From the NCBI RefSeq assembly GCF_024171565.1, contig NZ_JALJZZ010000005.1:186001-250000 (forward strand): DNA of 64,000 bases. The letters run 5' to 3'. The notes below the pieces were generated by a model that was not told where the DNA came from, searched no databases, and saw only the letters and a list, made by a program, of their open reading frames with translations. The first letter of the stretch is position 1; each line of letters opens with the position of its first letter. The translations under genes and the position numbers were made by a program. Shown piece after piece: positions 28,352-36,735 of the stretch. The DNA is from Okibacterium sp. HSC-33S16 (GTDB lineage: Bacteria; Actinomycetota; Actinomycetes; Actinomycetales; Microbacteriaceae).

Positions 28352-28528
28352 ATGGGACTCGGAGATAAAATCGGCAACAGCGCTGAAGACGCTATGGGCA
28401 AGGCCAAAGAAGGTTTTGGCGACGCCACCGATAACGAAAAGCTTCAGGCTGATGGCCAAAAAGACCAGACAAAAGCAAACATCAAGCAGGCTGGCGAACA
28501 CGTGAAGGATGCCTTCACCGACAAGTAA
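28352..28528 (+). CDS. CsbD family stress protein
   Basis: 58 aa, highly charged helical protein: GLGDKIGNSAEDAMGKAKEG, then GQKDQTKANIKQAGEHVKDAF. CsbD proteins belong to the general stress regulon (SigB in Bacillus); the molecular role is unclear. GAGGAG precedes the ATG by 4 nt. Base use is less GC-biased than the neighbours. It is followed by a clear terminator. A broken relative lies at 21605-21711. Confidence 0.9.
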   Translation: MGLGDKIGNSAEDAMGKAKEGFGDATDNEKLQADGQKDQTKANIKQAGEHVKDAFTDK

Positions 28529-28543
28529 GTCGCTTGAACGAAC

Positions 28544-28583
28544 AATGGCCCGGTTTCCGTCTTCGGACAGAAGCCGGGCCATT
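28544..28583. terminator. Bidirectional terminator after csbD
   Basis: AATGGCCCGGTTTC (28544-28557) pairs with GAAGCCGGGCCATT (28570-28583) with one G-U, loop 12 nt, followed by TTCTCGTT. It lies between csbD and the convergent DUF1206 gene. Confidence 0.7.
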
Positions 28584-28592
28584 CTCGTTGCC

Positions 28593-29519
28593 TCAGTCGT
28601 CGAGGGACTCGCCGTGTTGAAGCCTTTTGCGGTCGCGCCGGGTCTCGACGACGAGCGGCCCCTTGCGCAGGAACCGGGCGCGGGCAAAGAGGTAGAAGCC
28701 GTACGCGATGAAACCACTCGCGACGATAAAGAGCAATGCGCCGCCGAACGGGAGACCCGCGACGATTCGCAGCGCCCCGTCGACCCCCCGTGCGGCGTCG
28801 GGATCGGTGAACGCCGCAGCGAAGAGGAACAGAACACCGGAGATCACCAGCGCGAGGCCTTTCGCGGTGTGCCCGATAAGGCCCAAGCTGACGACAAGGT
28901 GGGATCGGACACCGCTCAGCGGTTCCAGTTCTTCCCGAAAGTTGCGCGAGAGCCCGCGGAACACGAGGGTCCCACCCACAATTCCCACGAGGAGGCCGAC
29001 GCCGGCGAGCACGAACACTCCGCCCGGGGTGCTGAGGAGGTCAGCGCTGAAGGTCTGCGAGGTCTCGGAGCTACTCGACCGGCCTCCCAACGCGTAGAAC
29101 GCCGTCACGACGCCGATGCCGGCGTAACCGACACCCTTCGCCACGTTGGTAAAACGTCGAAGAATCACCAGCTTGCGATGAACCGACAGCACTTGCGCGG
29201 CTTCGGTGGCCTGCAGCAACGCGAGTCCGAGGAGAGCGAACGCCGCGATCCACAGCAGGATGACGCCGCCCGGGCTGACGGCGACGGCGGTTAGCGCACC
29301 GGACTGGTCGGCCTTGCCCTGAATCCCCTGGGCAACGCCGATGGCGATGCCGCCGATGAGGATGTGGATGACTCCGTTGGCGATGAGGCCAGCTCGAGCG
29401 GCGAATCGCACCTTCGGATCATCGTTGGCCCGTTGAGCCGCTTCCTTAATCTGCGCTCTCGTCTGTTTGCGGCGGCGCGCCACCCGTTCCCCCATGGTCT
29501 CTGTCACCCCGGCATCCAT
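28593..29519 (-). CDS. DUF1206 family membrane protein
   Basis: About 308 aa; starts at 29531 (GTG) or 29495 are also possible. Three tandem repeats of a two-helix unit give six membrane segments, each opening with an ARAG/ANGVIHILIGGIAIG- or VGYAGIGVVTAFYAL-type helix, the DUF1206 pattern. Cytoplasmic N-terminus rich in Arg/Lys. The function is unknown; the family is almost restricted to actinobacteria and cyanobacteria. Confidence 0.85.
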   Translation of the reverse strand: MDAGVTETMGERVARRRKQTRAQIKEAAQRANDDPKVRFAARAGLIANGVIHILIGGIAIGVAQGIQGKADQSGALTAVAVSPGGVILLWIAAFALLGLALLQATEAAQVLSVHRKLVILRRFTNVAKGVGYAGIGVVTAFYALGGRSSSSETSQTFSADLLSTPGGVFVLAGVGLLVGIVGGTLVFRGLSRNFREELEPLSGVRSHLVVSLGLIGHTAKGLALVISGVLFLFAAAFTDPDAARGVDGALRIVAGLPFGGALLFIVASGFIAYGFYLFARARFLRKGPLVVETRRDRKRLQHGESLDD

Positions 29520-29611
29520 CGCACCGGTCACGTCAGGGGCTCGGCAGGAGACGCAGACCAGCAGAACGGGGATTCACAACTCACAGGACCATCATCCCCG
29601 CTTGTCGGCGG

Positions 29612-29878
29612 TTAGCTGTACGTTTTGGCGATGACCCACTCTCCGTCGTCCTGGATCGCGTCGACAACAACCGATTCACCGCTGTCGTCGGTGACCTGGA
29701 ATCGCCAGCCGATACGGACGACCGGCGCATGGGTGAGAAGGGGATGCACAAAATCCGACTCACCATAGATTCCCGTCGGAGTGTCTGACACCCGCCACCG
29801 ACGCTCCTGCCAAAACATGCGCAGTGGGCGTTCGCCGTCTGTCCACACCGTCGCCGTCCGGTCTGTGACGCTGTTCAT
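29612..29878 (-). CDS. Small conserved protein, DUF6504-like
   Basis: 88 aa beta-rich soluble protein: PLRMFWQERRWRVSD, then RIGWRFQVTDDSG and a GEWVIAKTYS end. The order of a Trp-rich strand, a variable loop and a final W-x-x-x-x-Y resembles DUF6504, which often sits beside DNA polymerase genes; no such neighbour is seen. GGGAGG is 5 nt before the ATG. Confidence 0.55.
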   Translation of the reverse strand: MNSVTDRTATVWTDGERPLRMFWQERRWRVSDTPTGIYGESDFVHPLLTHAPVVRIGWRFQVTDDSGESVVVDAIQDDGEWVIAKTYS

Positions 29879-30052
29879 GCTGACCTCCCTGGTCGTAGCT
29901 ATGTTCGAATGCTAAGGAGCATAGACACGTTTGATCCGACACGCCAAGGGCGATGAGGAAAAGTGCCACTTCGAGGCATCCGTTCCCTCAAGTTGTCTTT
30001 CGAGCGCCCGCCACGGAGACTGAAAGCACGATATATTTCGAAAGGCAGCCCG

Positions 30053-30712
30053 ATGAGAATTCTGTTTATCCGCCACGGTCAGACGCCTGCCAATGTGCTC
30101 GGTCGCCTCGACACCGCGCACCCCGGTCCGGGCCTCACCGAACTGGGAATGCGTCAGGCCGATGCGATTCCTGATGCAGTGGCGCATGAAGAGATCGAAG
30201 GCGTGTTCGTCTCTACCCTGCTTCGAACACAGCTGACTGCTGCGCCACTCGCCCGGACCCGCCGTCTTGACGCGCGCGTTTCTCACGGGCTGCACGAGAT
30301 CGAGGCTGGCGCGCTCGAAGGGCTGTCGGATGAGCGATCGCAACTCGCCTACATGGAGACAGTCTTCTCGTGGGCGAACGGAGATCTTGCACGCGCCATG
30401 CCGGGCGGACCGGACGGCCACGAATTCTTTGGGCGTTTTGACGCGGCCATCGATGCGGTCGCCCGCGAACACACCGGGACGGTGTCGATTGTGAGTCACG
30501 GAGCGGCGATTCGAACCTGGACGGCGGGTCGCGCCGACAACGTCGACGTGGAGTACGCCGAAGAGCACCCGCTGTCGAACACCGGAGTGGTGATCGTCAC
30601 TGGCAGCCCGGCCGACGGATGGCAGGTCGAGGAGTGGGACGGGAACCCGGTCGGCGGGCGACAGCTGCTCGATGTCGCGGCGGATGACCCGACCGGCGAG
30701 GCGGTCGAATAG
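30053..30712 (+). CDS. Histidine phosphatase family protein
   Basis: 219 aa phosphoglycerate mutase-like phosphatase. The RHG motif is FIRHGQT at residues 5-11 (His nucleophile), the proton donor Glu is in HEIEAGALEG, and the second His lies in SIVSHGAAIRTW (about residue 148). AAAGG precedes the ATG. The substrate is unknown; in mycobacteria such proteins act on sugar phosphates. Convergent with the epimerase gene. Confidence 0.9.
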   Translation: MRILFIRHGQTPANVLGRLDTAHPGPGLTELGMRQADAIPDAVAHEEIEGVFVSTLLRTQLTAAPLARTRRLDARVSHGLHEIEAGALEGLSDERSQLAYMETVFSWANGDLARAMPGGPDGHEFFGRFDAAIDAVAREHTGTVSIVSHGAAIRTWTAGRADNVDVEYAEEHPLSNTGVVIVTGSPADGWQVEEWDGNPVGGRQLLDVAADDPTGEAVE

Positions 30713-30726
30713 AGGCCGCCCGAACC

Positions 30727-31704
30727 TCAGGCCTGCAGAGGTCGCCCGCCGGTGTCGAGTTGCCCGTCAGCGATGAGCCAGCGAAGCCCGTCGGCGATGG
30801 CTGCGGCCGACGTGTAATTCGGGGCGTATCCAAAGTCAGCACGTGCGGCGTCGATGCTCATCGATGGGCTGCGGATGATGTGGTCGCGGGACGCGTCGGC
30901 ATGCTCCGGCGCAAGCTCAGCGAGGAAGTCCTCGAGTGGGCGATAGTTGAGGTTCGCTTCCTGCCCGAACCAGGCCGCCGCGGTCTCCGCGATCCCTCGA
31001 AGCGTCATGGCGCGCTCGGACACGACGTGGTAGCTGTTGCCAGCCGTGGCATCCTGTTGCTCGATCGCCTTCTCGAACGCTTGGGCGACATCGTCAGCGT
31101 GGACGTGGTGAACGGTCTCGAGCCCGAGGTTGGGCAGGGTGAGCGGCTCTCCCGTCGACAGGGTGCCCCAGACGCGCAGGTCGAAATTGCCCTGCGCGTT
31201 GACCATTGGCCACCCTGGTCCCGTGATGTGGCCGGGATGAAGCACCGTCGCTGGAAGTCCGCCGCCTCGTGATTCGGCCAGAAGAAACTTTTCGATTTCC
31301 GCCTTTGCGGTTCCGTACCCGCCGATAGGGAAACGCTCGTCGGATTCGCGGGTGGGTACGGCGGTCGCCGGGCCGTGGACCCAAATCGTGCCTGCACTCA
31401 GAAGGAACCCGGTCGTGCCACGAAGGGCATCGACGAGCTGACGTGCCGAGTCTTCGGTGAAACACATCATGTCGACGACGATGTCGGCACCCAACGCGGC
31501 GATCGTCGGCGCAAACGATCCAGTGGCGTCCTCCGTCTCGCGGTCCAGTTCAACCCGGGTGACACTGCGCCAGGCGTCGTCGGCTTGATACGGCTCCCGT
31601 CGGCCGCGGCTGACGGCGATGACATCATGACCAGCCCGGACGAGTCGTGGTACCAGGTATCCGCCGACGTGACCCGTTGCTCCGATGACGACAATCCGTG
31701 ACAT
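30727..31704 (-). CDS. NAD-dependent epimerase/dehydratase (extended SDR)
   Basis: 325 aa. Rossmann motif GATGHVGGYLV at residues 7-17 and TGFLLSAGTIWVHG (active Ser region) near 105. The usual YxxxK reads YGTAKAE (Tyr about 131, Lys about 135). The C-terminal part (VHHVHADDVAQAFEKAI) binds substrate. Likely acts on a nucleotide sugar or related alcohol/ketone. Transcribed in the same direction as the membrane protein upstream. Confidence 0.88.
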   Translation of the reverse strand: MSRIVVIGATGHVGGYLVPRLVRAGHDVIAVSRGRREPYQADDAWRSVTRVELDRETEDATGSFAPTIAALGADIVVDMMCFTEDSARQLVDALRGTTGFLLSAGTIWVHGPATAVPTRESDERFPIGGYGTAKAEIEKFLLAESRGGGLPATVLHPGHITGPGWPMVNAQGNFDLRVWGTLSTGEPLTLPNLGLETVHHVHADDVAQAFEKAIEQQDATAGNSYHVVSERAMTLRGIAETAAAWFGQEANLNYRPLEDFLAELAPEHADASRDHIIRSPSMSIDAARADFGYAPNYTSAAAIADGLRWLIADGQLDTGGRPLQA

Positions 31705-31745
31705 AGCGGCCCCTTTCGATGGCTATTCGATGGGGCGAGCTTACG

Positions 31746-32441
31746 TTAGGGATCGTTCTGGGGTTCCGCCTGCGACGGATACAACGGACGGTACCCGGCG
31801 ATCGTTGCCCGGAATCGACGGTTCCCCAACCAAAACAGCGACGTGAAATAGATCAGGGCAACGGCGGCTCCTACGACCACGGCCATCGGAAGCGAGGCGG
31901 TCGACAGCGCAAAGACTGAGGCAACGAACAGCCCCAGCAACGCGGAATTGATGAGGATGATGAACGCCATCGTGCTGCCGAAGACTTGACTGATACCTCG
32001 CTTAGGGGAGAAGAAATAATAGGTCTGCTGCACCCCGAGAAAGTCATCGTGCGTCGACGACATAAATGCATGCTCGACTCCCGGGTCCAATTCAACGTAT
32101 GCGCCGCGCAGCCTGTTCATCGCGACGACATACATGAGATCCTCCATTCCGATGTTCATCACGCGAACCTGAGTGAGGACACCAACGAGCACAATGAAGG
32201 CCAGCACCCCCACGGAGAATGCAATGAAGGCATCCGAAAAATTTGTCGCTTGCCCAACCAGCGCGAGACTCACCAGACCGGCGGAAACCAGCGTCAAGAA
32301 GATGGCGATTCGGGCCAGGACTTCGTTCTGAGCGGTGGTGCGCGCCGCGAGCAAGCCCCAGTGCTCGGTGGCGAGCAACTGCGCGCGGACGCCCGGCGGT
32401 ATCGGCGCGTCAAACTGCGGTTGAGCCGCATGGTGGGCCAT
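31746..32441 (-). CDS. Four-helix membrane protein, unknown function
   Basis: 231 aa. Two pairs of membrane helices (about residues 43-64 and 70-90; 150-172 and 178-200) flank a roughly 55-residue hydrophilic loop (VMNIGMEDLMYVVAMNRLRGAY, then DDFLGVQQTYYFFSPKRG). No signal peptide or catalytic motif; no family recognised. It is 44 nt from the anti-sigma gene on the same strand and could belong to that transcript. Confidence 0.7.
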   Translation of the reverse strand: MAHHAAQPQFDAPIPPGVRAQLLATEHWGLLAARTTAQNEVLARIAIFLTLVSAGLVSLALVGQATNFSDAFIAFSVGVLAFIVLVGVLTQVRVMNIGMEDLMYVVAMNRLRGAYVELDPGVEHAFMSSTHDDFLGVQQTYYFFSPKRGISQVFGSTMAFIILINSALLGLFVASVFALSTASLPMAVVVGAAVALIYFTSLFWLGNRRFRATIAGYRPLYPSQAEPQNDP

Positions 32442-32485
32442 GCGGACATTCTGCGCCTGTTGGGTATATTTCGGTAGGGATGCGG

Positions 32486-33250
32486 CTACGAGCTGCGCAA
32501 CTGCCCGCGCACGATGGAGTCTCCGGAGTGGGCGGGATCCCCGTCAGCGGGCTCCCGTGACACATCGACTATGGAGTACTGGGACAGGTCCACATCGTTG
32601 GGTAGGTCGAAGCTCCCGGAATCACCGCTGAGCAAGCCGAGACTGATGAGCCCAGAGGTCTCAGGATCGATAAGCCAGACCTCGGTCAGCCCATCGCCCG
32701 GTGCGGCAACATCGATGACAATTCTTCGCCCGCCGGCGTCACTGGTCTCCACCCGCGCGGCACCCGATGCATCCCACTCGGGGAACGGTTCGAGAATCGC
32801 TTCAGCCAGCAGGCGCGGTTCGTCGGGACGCGAGAGCCAAGCGGTTCCGACGACACCGGCGACCACACCGACGACGAGGCACGCGGCAGAGAAGAGAATG
32901 GCCGTGGTCCGTCGGCGGGACCGGGCAGGTCCACTGACCACTCTCGGCCGAGGAGCAACGACGTGCCGCTTCGTGGACTGGTCATCAACGGTACCGGTAT
33001 CGGAAGACCCGGGAACAACATCGAGCTCGGCAGACAGGCCGAGTTCGGCGTGAATGTTCTTCCACACCGAGTCGGGTGGACGAAGCATGTCGTTCTGCGT
33101 GAGCGTCCGGCCCACAGCGACGAGCTGCGTAAACGCGGCGAGCTCCGAGCGGCACTGCGGGCAGGTCTGCAGGTGTTTACGCTGAAGGGCATCCGGTGCG
33201 TCTTCCCCGAAGGAGTACAGCGCGAACGCCTCATCATCAAGATGCGTCAT
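32486..33250 (-). CDS. rskA: Zinc-type anti-sigma factor, RskA-like
   Basis: 254 aa single-pass membrane protein. The N-terminal anti-sigma domain has HLQTCPQC (His-x3-Cys-x2-Cys, residues about 26-33), one membrane helix near 116-138 and an extracytoplasmic RskA domain (about 145-250) ending in an ISREP-like beta sheet. It binds and holds the neighbouring sigma factor and frees it after regulated proteolysis (family knowledge). Its first 14 nt overlap the sigma gene end, ensuring balanced synthesis. Confidence 0.88.
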   Translation of the reverse strand: MTHLDDEAFALYSFGEDAPDALQRKHLQTCPQCRSELAAFTQLVAVGRTLTQNDMLRPPDSVWKNIHAELGLSAELDVVPGSSDTGTVDDQSTKRHVVAPRPRVVSGPARSRRRTTAILFSAACLVVGVVAGVVGTAWLSRPDEPRLLAEAILEPFPEWDASGAARVETSDAGGRRIVIDVAAPGDGLTEVWLIDPETSGLISLGLLSGDSGSFDLPNDVDLSQYSIVDVSREPADGDPAHSGDSIVRGQLRSS

Positions 33251-33881
33251 CAGCCACCTCCAGTCGCGTCCGCAGCTTACCCAAGCTTCGCCGAATGTGA
33301 CTCTTCACTGTTCCCAGCGGGATTCCTGTCTTCTCGGCGATTTCCGAATGGGTCAATTCACCATAGAAGGCGAGAGCCATAACTCGTCGAGGCACGGGAT
33401 CGAGTTGCTCCAATTCGTTGGCAATCATGAGCCGCTCTGCGACGTCCACGACAGCGGGCGTCGTCATCAAGTTGGCTTCCTCAGCCCACCGTTTCTCGGT
33501 ACGGTGAACCCGTGAGCGGGCCTCAAGCGCATCAGCGATACGCCGCCGTGTTATCCCTACAAGCCAGGCGCCGAGGGGAGCCTTCCTGAGATCGAAACCG
33601 GCGCGGCCACGCCAGGCCGAGATGAAGACTTGCTGCGTCACATCTTCAGCATCGGCCTCAACTCCGAGCGTGCGGCGAGCAAGAGAATAGACGACCCCTG
33701 ACCAGCGTTGGTATGCGTCGGCGAGGGCTCGCTCATCACCGGCGCTGAATCGCGCGGCGATCTCTGCGTCGTCGTGATCCGTCACGTCGGGAGCGGCCTC
33801 TCGTTCCGGAGCCGCGAACGCATTCACGGGAGTCGTTGTCGGTGACCAGTCGGCAACACCGCCAACCACAGTCTCGACCAT
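33237..33881 (-). CDS. sigK: ECF sigma factor, SigK-like
   Basis: 214 aa with an N-terminal extension of about 40 residues. Region 2 is visible as LADAYQRWSGVVYSLARRTLG to DAEDVTQQVFISAWRG (about residues 57-95), and region 4 as LDPVPRRVMALAFYGELTHSEIAEKTGIPLGTVKSHIRR (about 160-200). It overlaps the rskA-like gene and is divergent from a fasciclin protein gene, the arrangement of sigK-rskA with mpt83/mpt70 in Mycobacterium tuberculosis, where SigK drives the fasciclin genes. GGAGG lies 3 nt before the ATG. Confidence 0.88.
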   Translation of the reverse strand: MVETVVGGVADWSPTTTPVNAFAAPEREAAPDVTDHDDAEIAARFSAGDERALADAYQRWSGVVYSLARRTLGVEADAEDVTQQVFISAWRGRAGFDLRKAPLGAWLVGITRRRIADALEARSRVHRTEKRWAEEANLMTTPAVVDVAERLMIANELEQLDPVPRRVMALAFYGELTHSEIAEKTGIPLGTVKSHIRRSLGKLRTRLEVADDAS

Positions 33882-34173
33882 TCACCTCCATCGGGCCAGC
33901 ACATTTGGGTAATAAACCGAGGATCTGTCGCTTTCGGCGCACGGGCGCGTCGACGAAACAAGCGGATGTGCCGCCGGGGCCCGAGACAGAGGCACCCGGC
34001 CACGTCCCGACGGTCACAACTCGCTCACCCTTACTTCCGTCGCTATGGGCGCTTTGGATGCATTTCGATGGAAGATTTTTTATCGATAGCGCCCCGGTCG
34101 GATCTGACGTATGCTCCAACGCGGGAGGCACCCAATCGGGGCATGAGAATGCCATGACAAAGGAGTGCCGAAC

Positions 34174-34773
34174 ATGAAAAAGAAGAACACTGTTACCGTG
34201 ATCACCGCCGCAGTCGCGGCCCTGATCCTCGTCGGACCGGTTGCGCCCGCAAGTGCCCACGGCTCCGCCCCTGCCGGGACCATCGTCGATGTAGCGGTTG
34301 CTGCGTCAGGCGGAGGGACTCCCGACACCAACCCGTACGACTACGATCTGCTCGTTCAAGCGTTGGTCGCCACAAATTTGGCACCCGTGCTGGCCGATAC
34401 GTCGCGACAATTCACGGTCTTCGCTCCGAACGACCGAGCATTCATTCGACTCGTAACGGACGCCACTGGCACGGCCCCGGCTAGTGAAGCGGCAGCCCTC
34501 ACGGCGATCACGACCACGCTGTCGATCGACCAGATCAGCAGCCTGCTGCTCTACCACGTAGTTCCGGACCGCTCGCTCGGCGCCGTCGAGGTGCTCCTGT
34601 CGAAGTCGCTCACCATGGCGAACGGAGGAGTTGTCAAACCGCGCCTGACAACCCTGCGCGATGAGAACACCGCGCTTCGGGATCCGCGCCTCATCCTGTC
34701 TGCCCTCAACATTCGTGCAAGTAACGGCGTCCTGCACGGAATCGATCGAGTGCTGGTTCCCGCAGCACTCTAG
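34174..34773 (+). CDS. Secreted fasciclin (FAS1) domain protein
   Basis: 199 aa. Signal peptide of about 30 residues (MKKKNTVTV, hydrophobic core, ASAHG cleavage region) without a lipobox, then one FAS1 domain: NPYDYDLLVQALVATNLAPVL, FTVFAPNDRAFIRL, LLYHVVP and NGVLHGIDRVLVP. FAS1 proteins mediate adhesion. ATG 34174 has AAAGGAG upstream. Its position divergent from sigK/rskA predicts SigK control, as for MPT83. Confidence 0.9.
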   Translation: MKKKNTVTVITAAVAALILVGPVAPASAHGSAPAGTIVDVAVAASGGGTPDTNPYDYDLLVQALVATNLAPVLADTSRQFTVFAPNDRAFIRLVTDATGTAPASEAAALTAITTTLSIDQISSLLLYHVVPDRSLGAVEVLLSKSLTMANGGVVKPRLTTLRDENTALRDPRLILSALNIRASNGVLHGIDRVLVPAAL

Positions 34774-34782
34774 ACACAGCAC

Positions 34783-34816
34783 AGTGCCGGCACCCTTGTG
34801 AAAGCGTGCCGGCACT
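34783..34816. terminator. Bidirectional terminator
   Basis: AGTGCCGGCAC (34783-34793) and GTGCCGGCACT (34806-34816) form a perfect 11-bp stem with a 12-nt loop, between the convergent fasciclin and TerC genes. Confidence 0.65.
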
Positions 34817-34827
34817 TCCCGTGGCCG

Positions 34828-36015
34828 CTACCGAGTGAGCGATGCGTCGTGTTCGGAATGCGCTCTCTTGATCAGTGCCATCAGTTCATCCTCGTTTCGA
34901 ACCCACTGCCGGTACTTCGGCTGGAGCTTCGAAATGGCCTCCTCTTCCGCGACGAGGCGGGCGAAGATACGGTTACGCTCGCCCTGGTCTGCCGTGTACT
35001 CGAGGTCGACATAGTCTGTTGCGTGACGTCGAGCGCCCGAAATGGCCGCGTGAGCCTTGCCCTTGGGGCTGACCATCGACGCGATCACCGTGACGACGAG
35101 CACACCAAGGATCACTGAAAGGGAGAACCCTGTGCTGATCTCCACGACGGGAACATGCTCGCCGTTGTTGATGAACGGAACATTGTTCTCGTGCAGCGCG
35201 TGAAGGACAAGCTTCACGCCAATGAACGCGAGGATCGCAGCAAGTCCATACGACAGGTATACGAGGCGGTCGAGCAATCCGTCGATGAGGAAGAACAGCT
35301 GACGAAGCCCGAGCAAAGAGAATGCCGTCGCCGTGAAGACAATGAACACGTCCTGCGTCAAGCCGAAGATGGCTGGGATCGAATCGAGCGCGAAGAGAAT
35401 GTCAGTTCCACCGATCGCCACCATTACGAGAAGCATCGGAGTCAGAACGCGCTTGCCATTCTCCATGGTGAAGAGCTTGTCGCCGTCGTAGTGCTCCGAC
35501 GTGGGCAGCACCTTCCGCGCCAGCCGGATGATGAAGTTATCCGCTTCGTCTTCCTCATCTTTCTTTGGCTTGAGCATGTTGCCGGCCGTGAGCAGCAGGA
35601 TGAGCCCGAAGAAGTAGAACACCCAGGCAAAGGAGTTGATCAGTGCGGCGCCGAGGAAGATGAAAGCCGTACGGGCGATGAGCGAGAAGACGATTCCGAA
35701 CAGCAGCACCTTTTGCTGATCTTCACGTGGCACCCGGAAGCTCGCCATGATGATGAGGAAGACGAAGAGGTTGTCGACAGACAGCGCCTTCTCGGTGATG
35801 TAGCCGGCGAAGTACTCGGAGCCCGGACCAGCTCCCCCGAAGACCAGAATTCCCAGGCCGAACAGAATCGCGATGCCGATGTAGATCGACGACCAGAACG
35901 CCGCTTCCTTCAGCGTCGGGATGTGCGCCTTCCGCACGTGAAAGATGAAGTCGAACGCCAGGAGCGCCAGGATAAAGACAATCGTCAGAGTCCAAATCAG
36001 TGGTGTTACCTGCAC
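34828..36015 (-). CDS. TerC family membrane protein
   Basis: 395 aa if the GTG at 36015 is used, giving the standard start VTPLIWTLTIVFILALLAFD; an upstream ATG at 36069 adds 18 polar residues. Eight to nine membrane segments include the acidic metal-site motifs EKALSVDNLFVFLII and GTDILFALDSIPAIFGLT. A C-terminal charged tail is rich in Glu/Arg. TerC/Alx proteins export Mn2+ or work with tellurite resistance; in other bacteria mntP/yybP riboswitches precede them, but none is recognised here. Confidence 0.88.
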   Translation of the reverse strand: MQVTPLIWTLTIVFILALLAFDFIFHVRKAHIPTLKEAAFWSSIYIGIAILFGLGILVFGGAGPGSEYFAGYITEKALSVDNLFVFLIIMASFRVPREDQQKVLLFGIVFSLIARTAFIFLGAALINSFAWVFYFFGLILLLTAGNMLKPKKDEEDEADNFIIRLARKVLPTSEHYDGDKLFTMENGKRVLTPMLLVMVAIGGTDILFALDSIPAIFGLTQDVFIVFTATAFSLLGLRQLFFLIDGLLDRLVYLSYGLAAILAFIGVKLVLHALHENNVPFINNGEHVPVVEISTGFSLSVILGVLVVTVIASMVSPKGKAHAAISGARRHATDYVDLEYTADQGERNRIFARLVAEEEAISKLQPKYRQWVRNEDELMALIKRAHSEHDASLTR

Positions 36016-36175
36016 GGTTTCAACTTTCGTTCGGAGCCGGCCGGGTGCGCGCACCGCGGGATTTCCCATAATTCTACGTGCGCGCAGGTGAACTGTTCCT
36101 GAACGGATGCCCCGGTGCGAGCCGCCACTGCTGGCTTACCGATGCGAGATATGAACCGTTACGCAGCCGAGCCAA

Positions 36176-36670
36176 TCAGTCGCTCGACGAACCCAGCCGT
36201 CGAAGCAGTCCGGCGAGTTGGGCACACTGCTGACCGGTGAGGTGGGAGAGTTCGTCAGCCTCGAGCCGCACGAGCGCCATCATGGCCGCGTCAACGCGGG
36301 TGGTGCCCTCCTCGGTCAACCGGGCGAGGTTGCTGCGGCCGTCTTTGGGGTTGGCCTTGCGCCCGATGAGCCCGCGCTCCGCGAGGTTCTCCAGCCGATT
36401 GGTCATAGCCGCCGTGCCAATTCTCGTCGCGCGCGACAGCTCCATCGGACTCATCTCGTGCGGTGGTTCTGCACGCCTCAAGGCGGCGAGGACGTCAAAC
36501 TCCCAGCTGCTCAGTTCAGCACTGCGAAACGCTTCGGCACGCAACTCGCTGAGCCGCAGCGCGACCCGGCGGAGCCTCGACATGACGTCGAGTGGCGTGA
36601 AGTCGATGCCGGGAATGCGGTCGGCCCACGCATCGACCAGGAGGTCCACCTCATCGTCGTCACGCGTCAC
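36176..36670 (-). CDS. MarR family transcriptional regulator
   Basis: 164 aa. HTH around MSPMELSRATRIGTAAMTNRLENLAERGLIGRKANPKDGRSNLARLTEEG (residues about 77-130), with the wing DGR. It follows the 3-hydroxybenzoate-type monooxygenase gene by 65 nt on the same strand and may sense the aromatic acid or its product. An IclR gene upstream of the monooxygenase is the other candidate regulator. Confidence 0.88.
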   Translation of the reverse strand: MTRDDDEVDLLVDAWADRIPGIDFTPLDVMSRLRRVALRLSELRAEAFRSAELSSWEFDVLAALRRAEPPHEMSPMELSRATRIGTAAMTNRLENLAERGLIGRKANPKDGRSNLARLTEEGTTRVDAAMMALVRLEADELSHLTGQQCAQLAGLLRRLGSSSD

Positions 36671-36735
36671 GACTCGACCTCCTCCGTACCGGATCTGGAC
36701 GGTTCTGAGAAAGGGCGGGCTGGTCGTCGTGGTGA

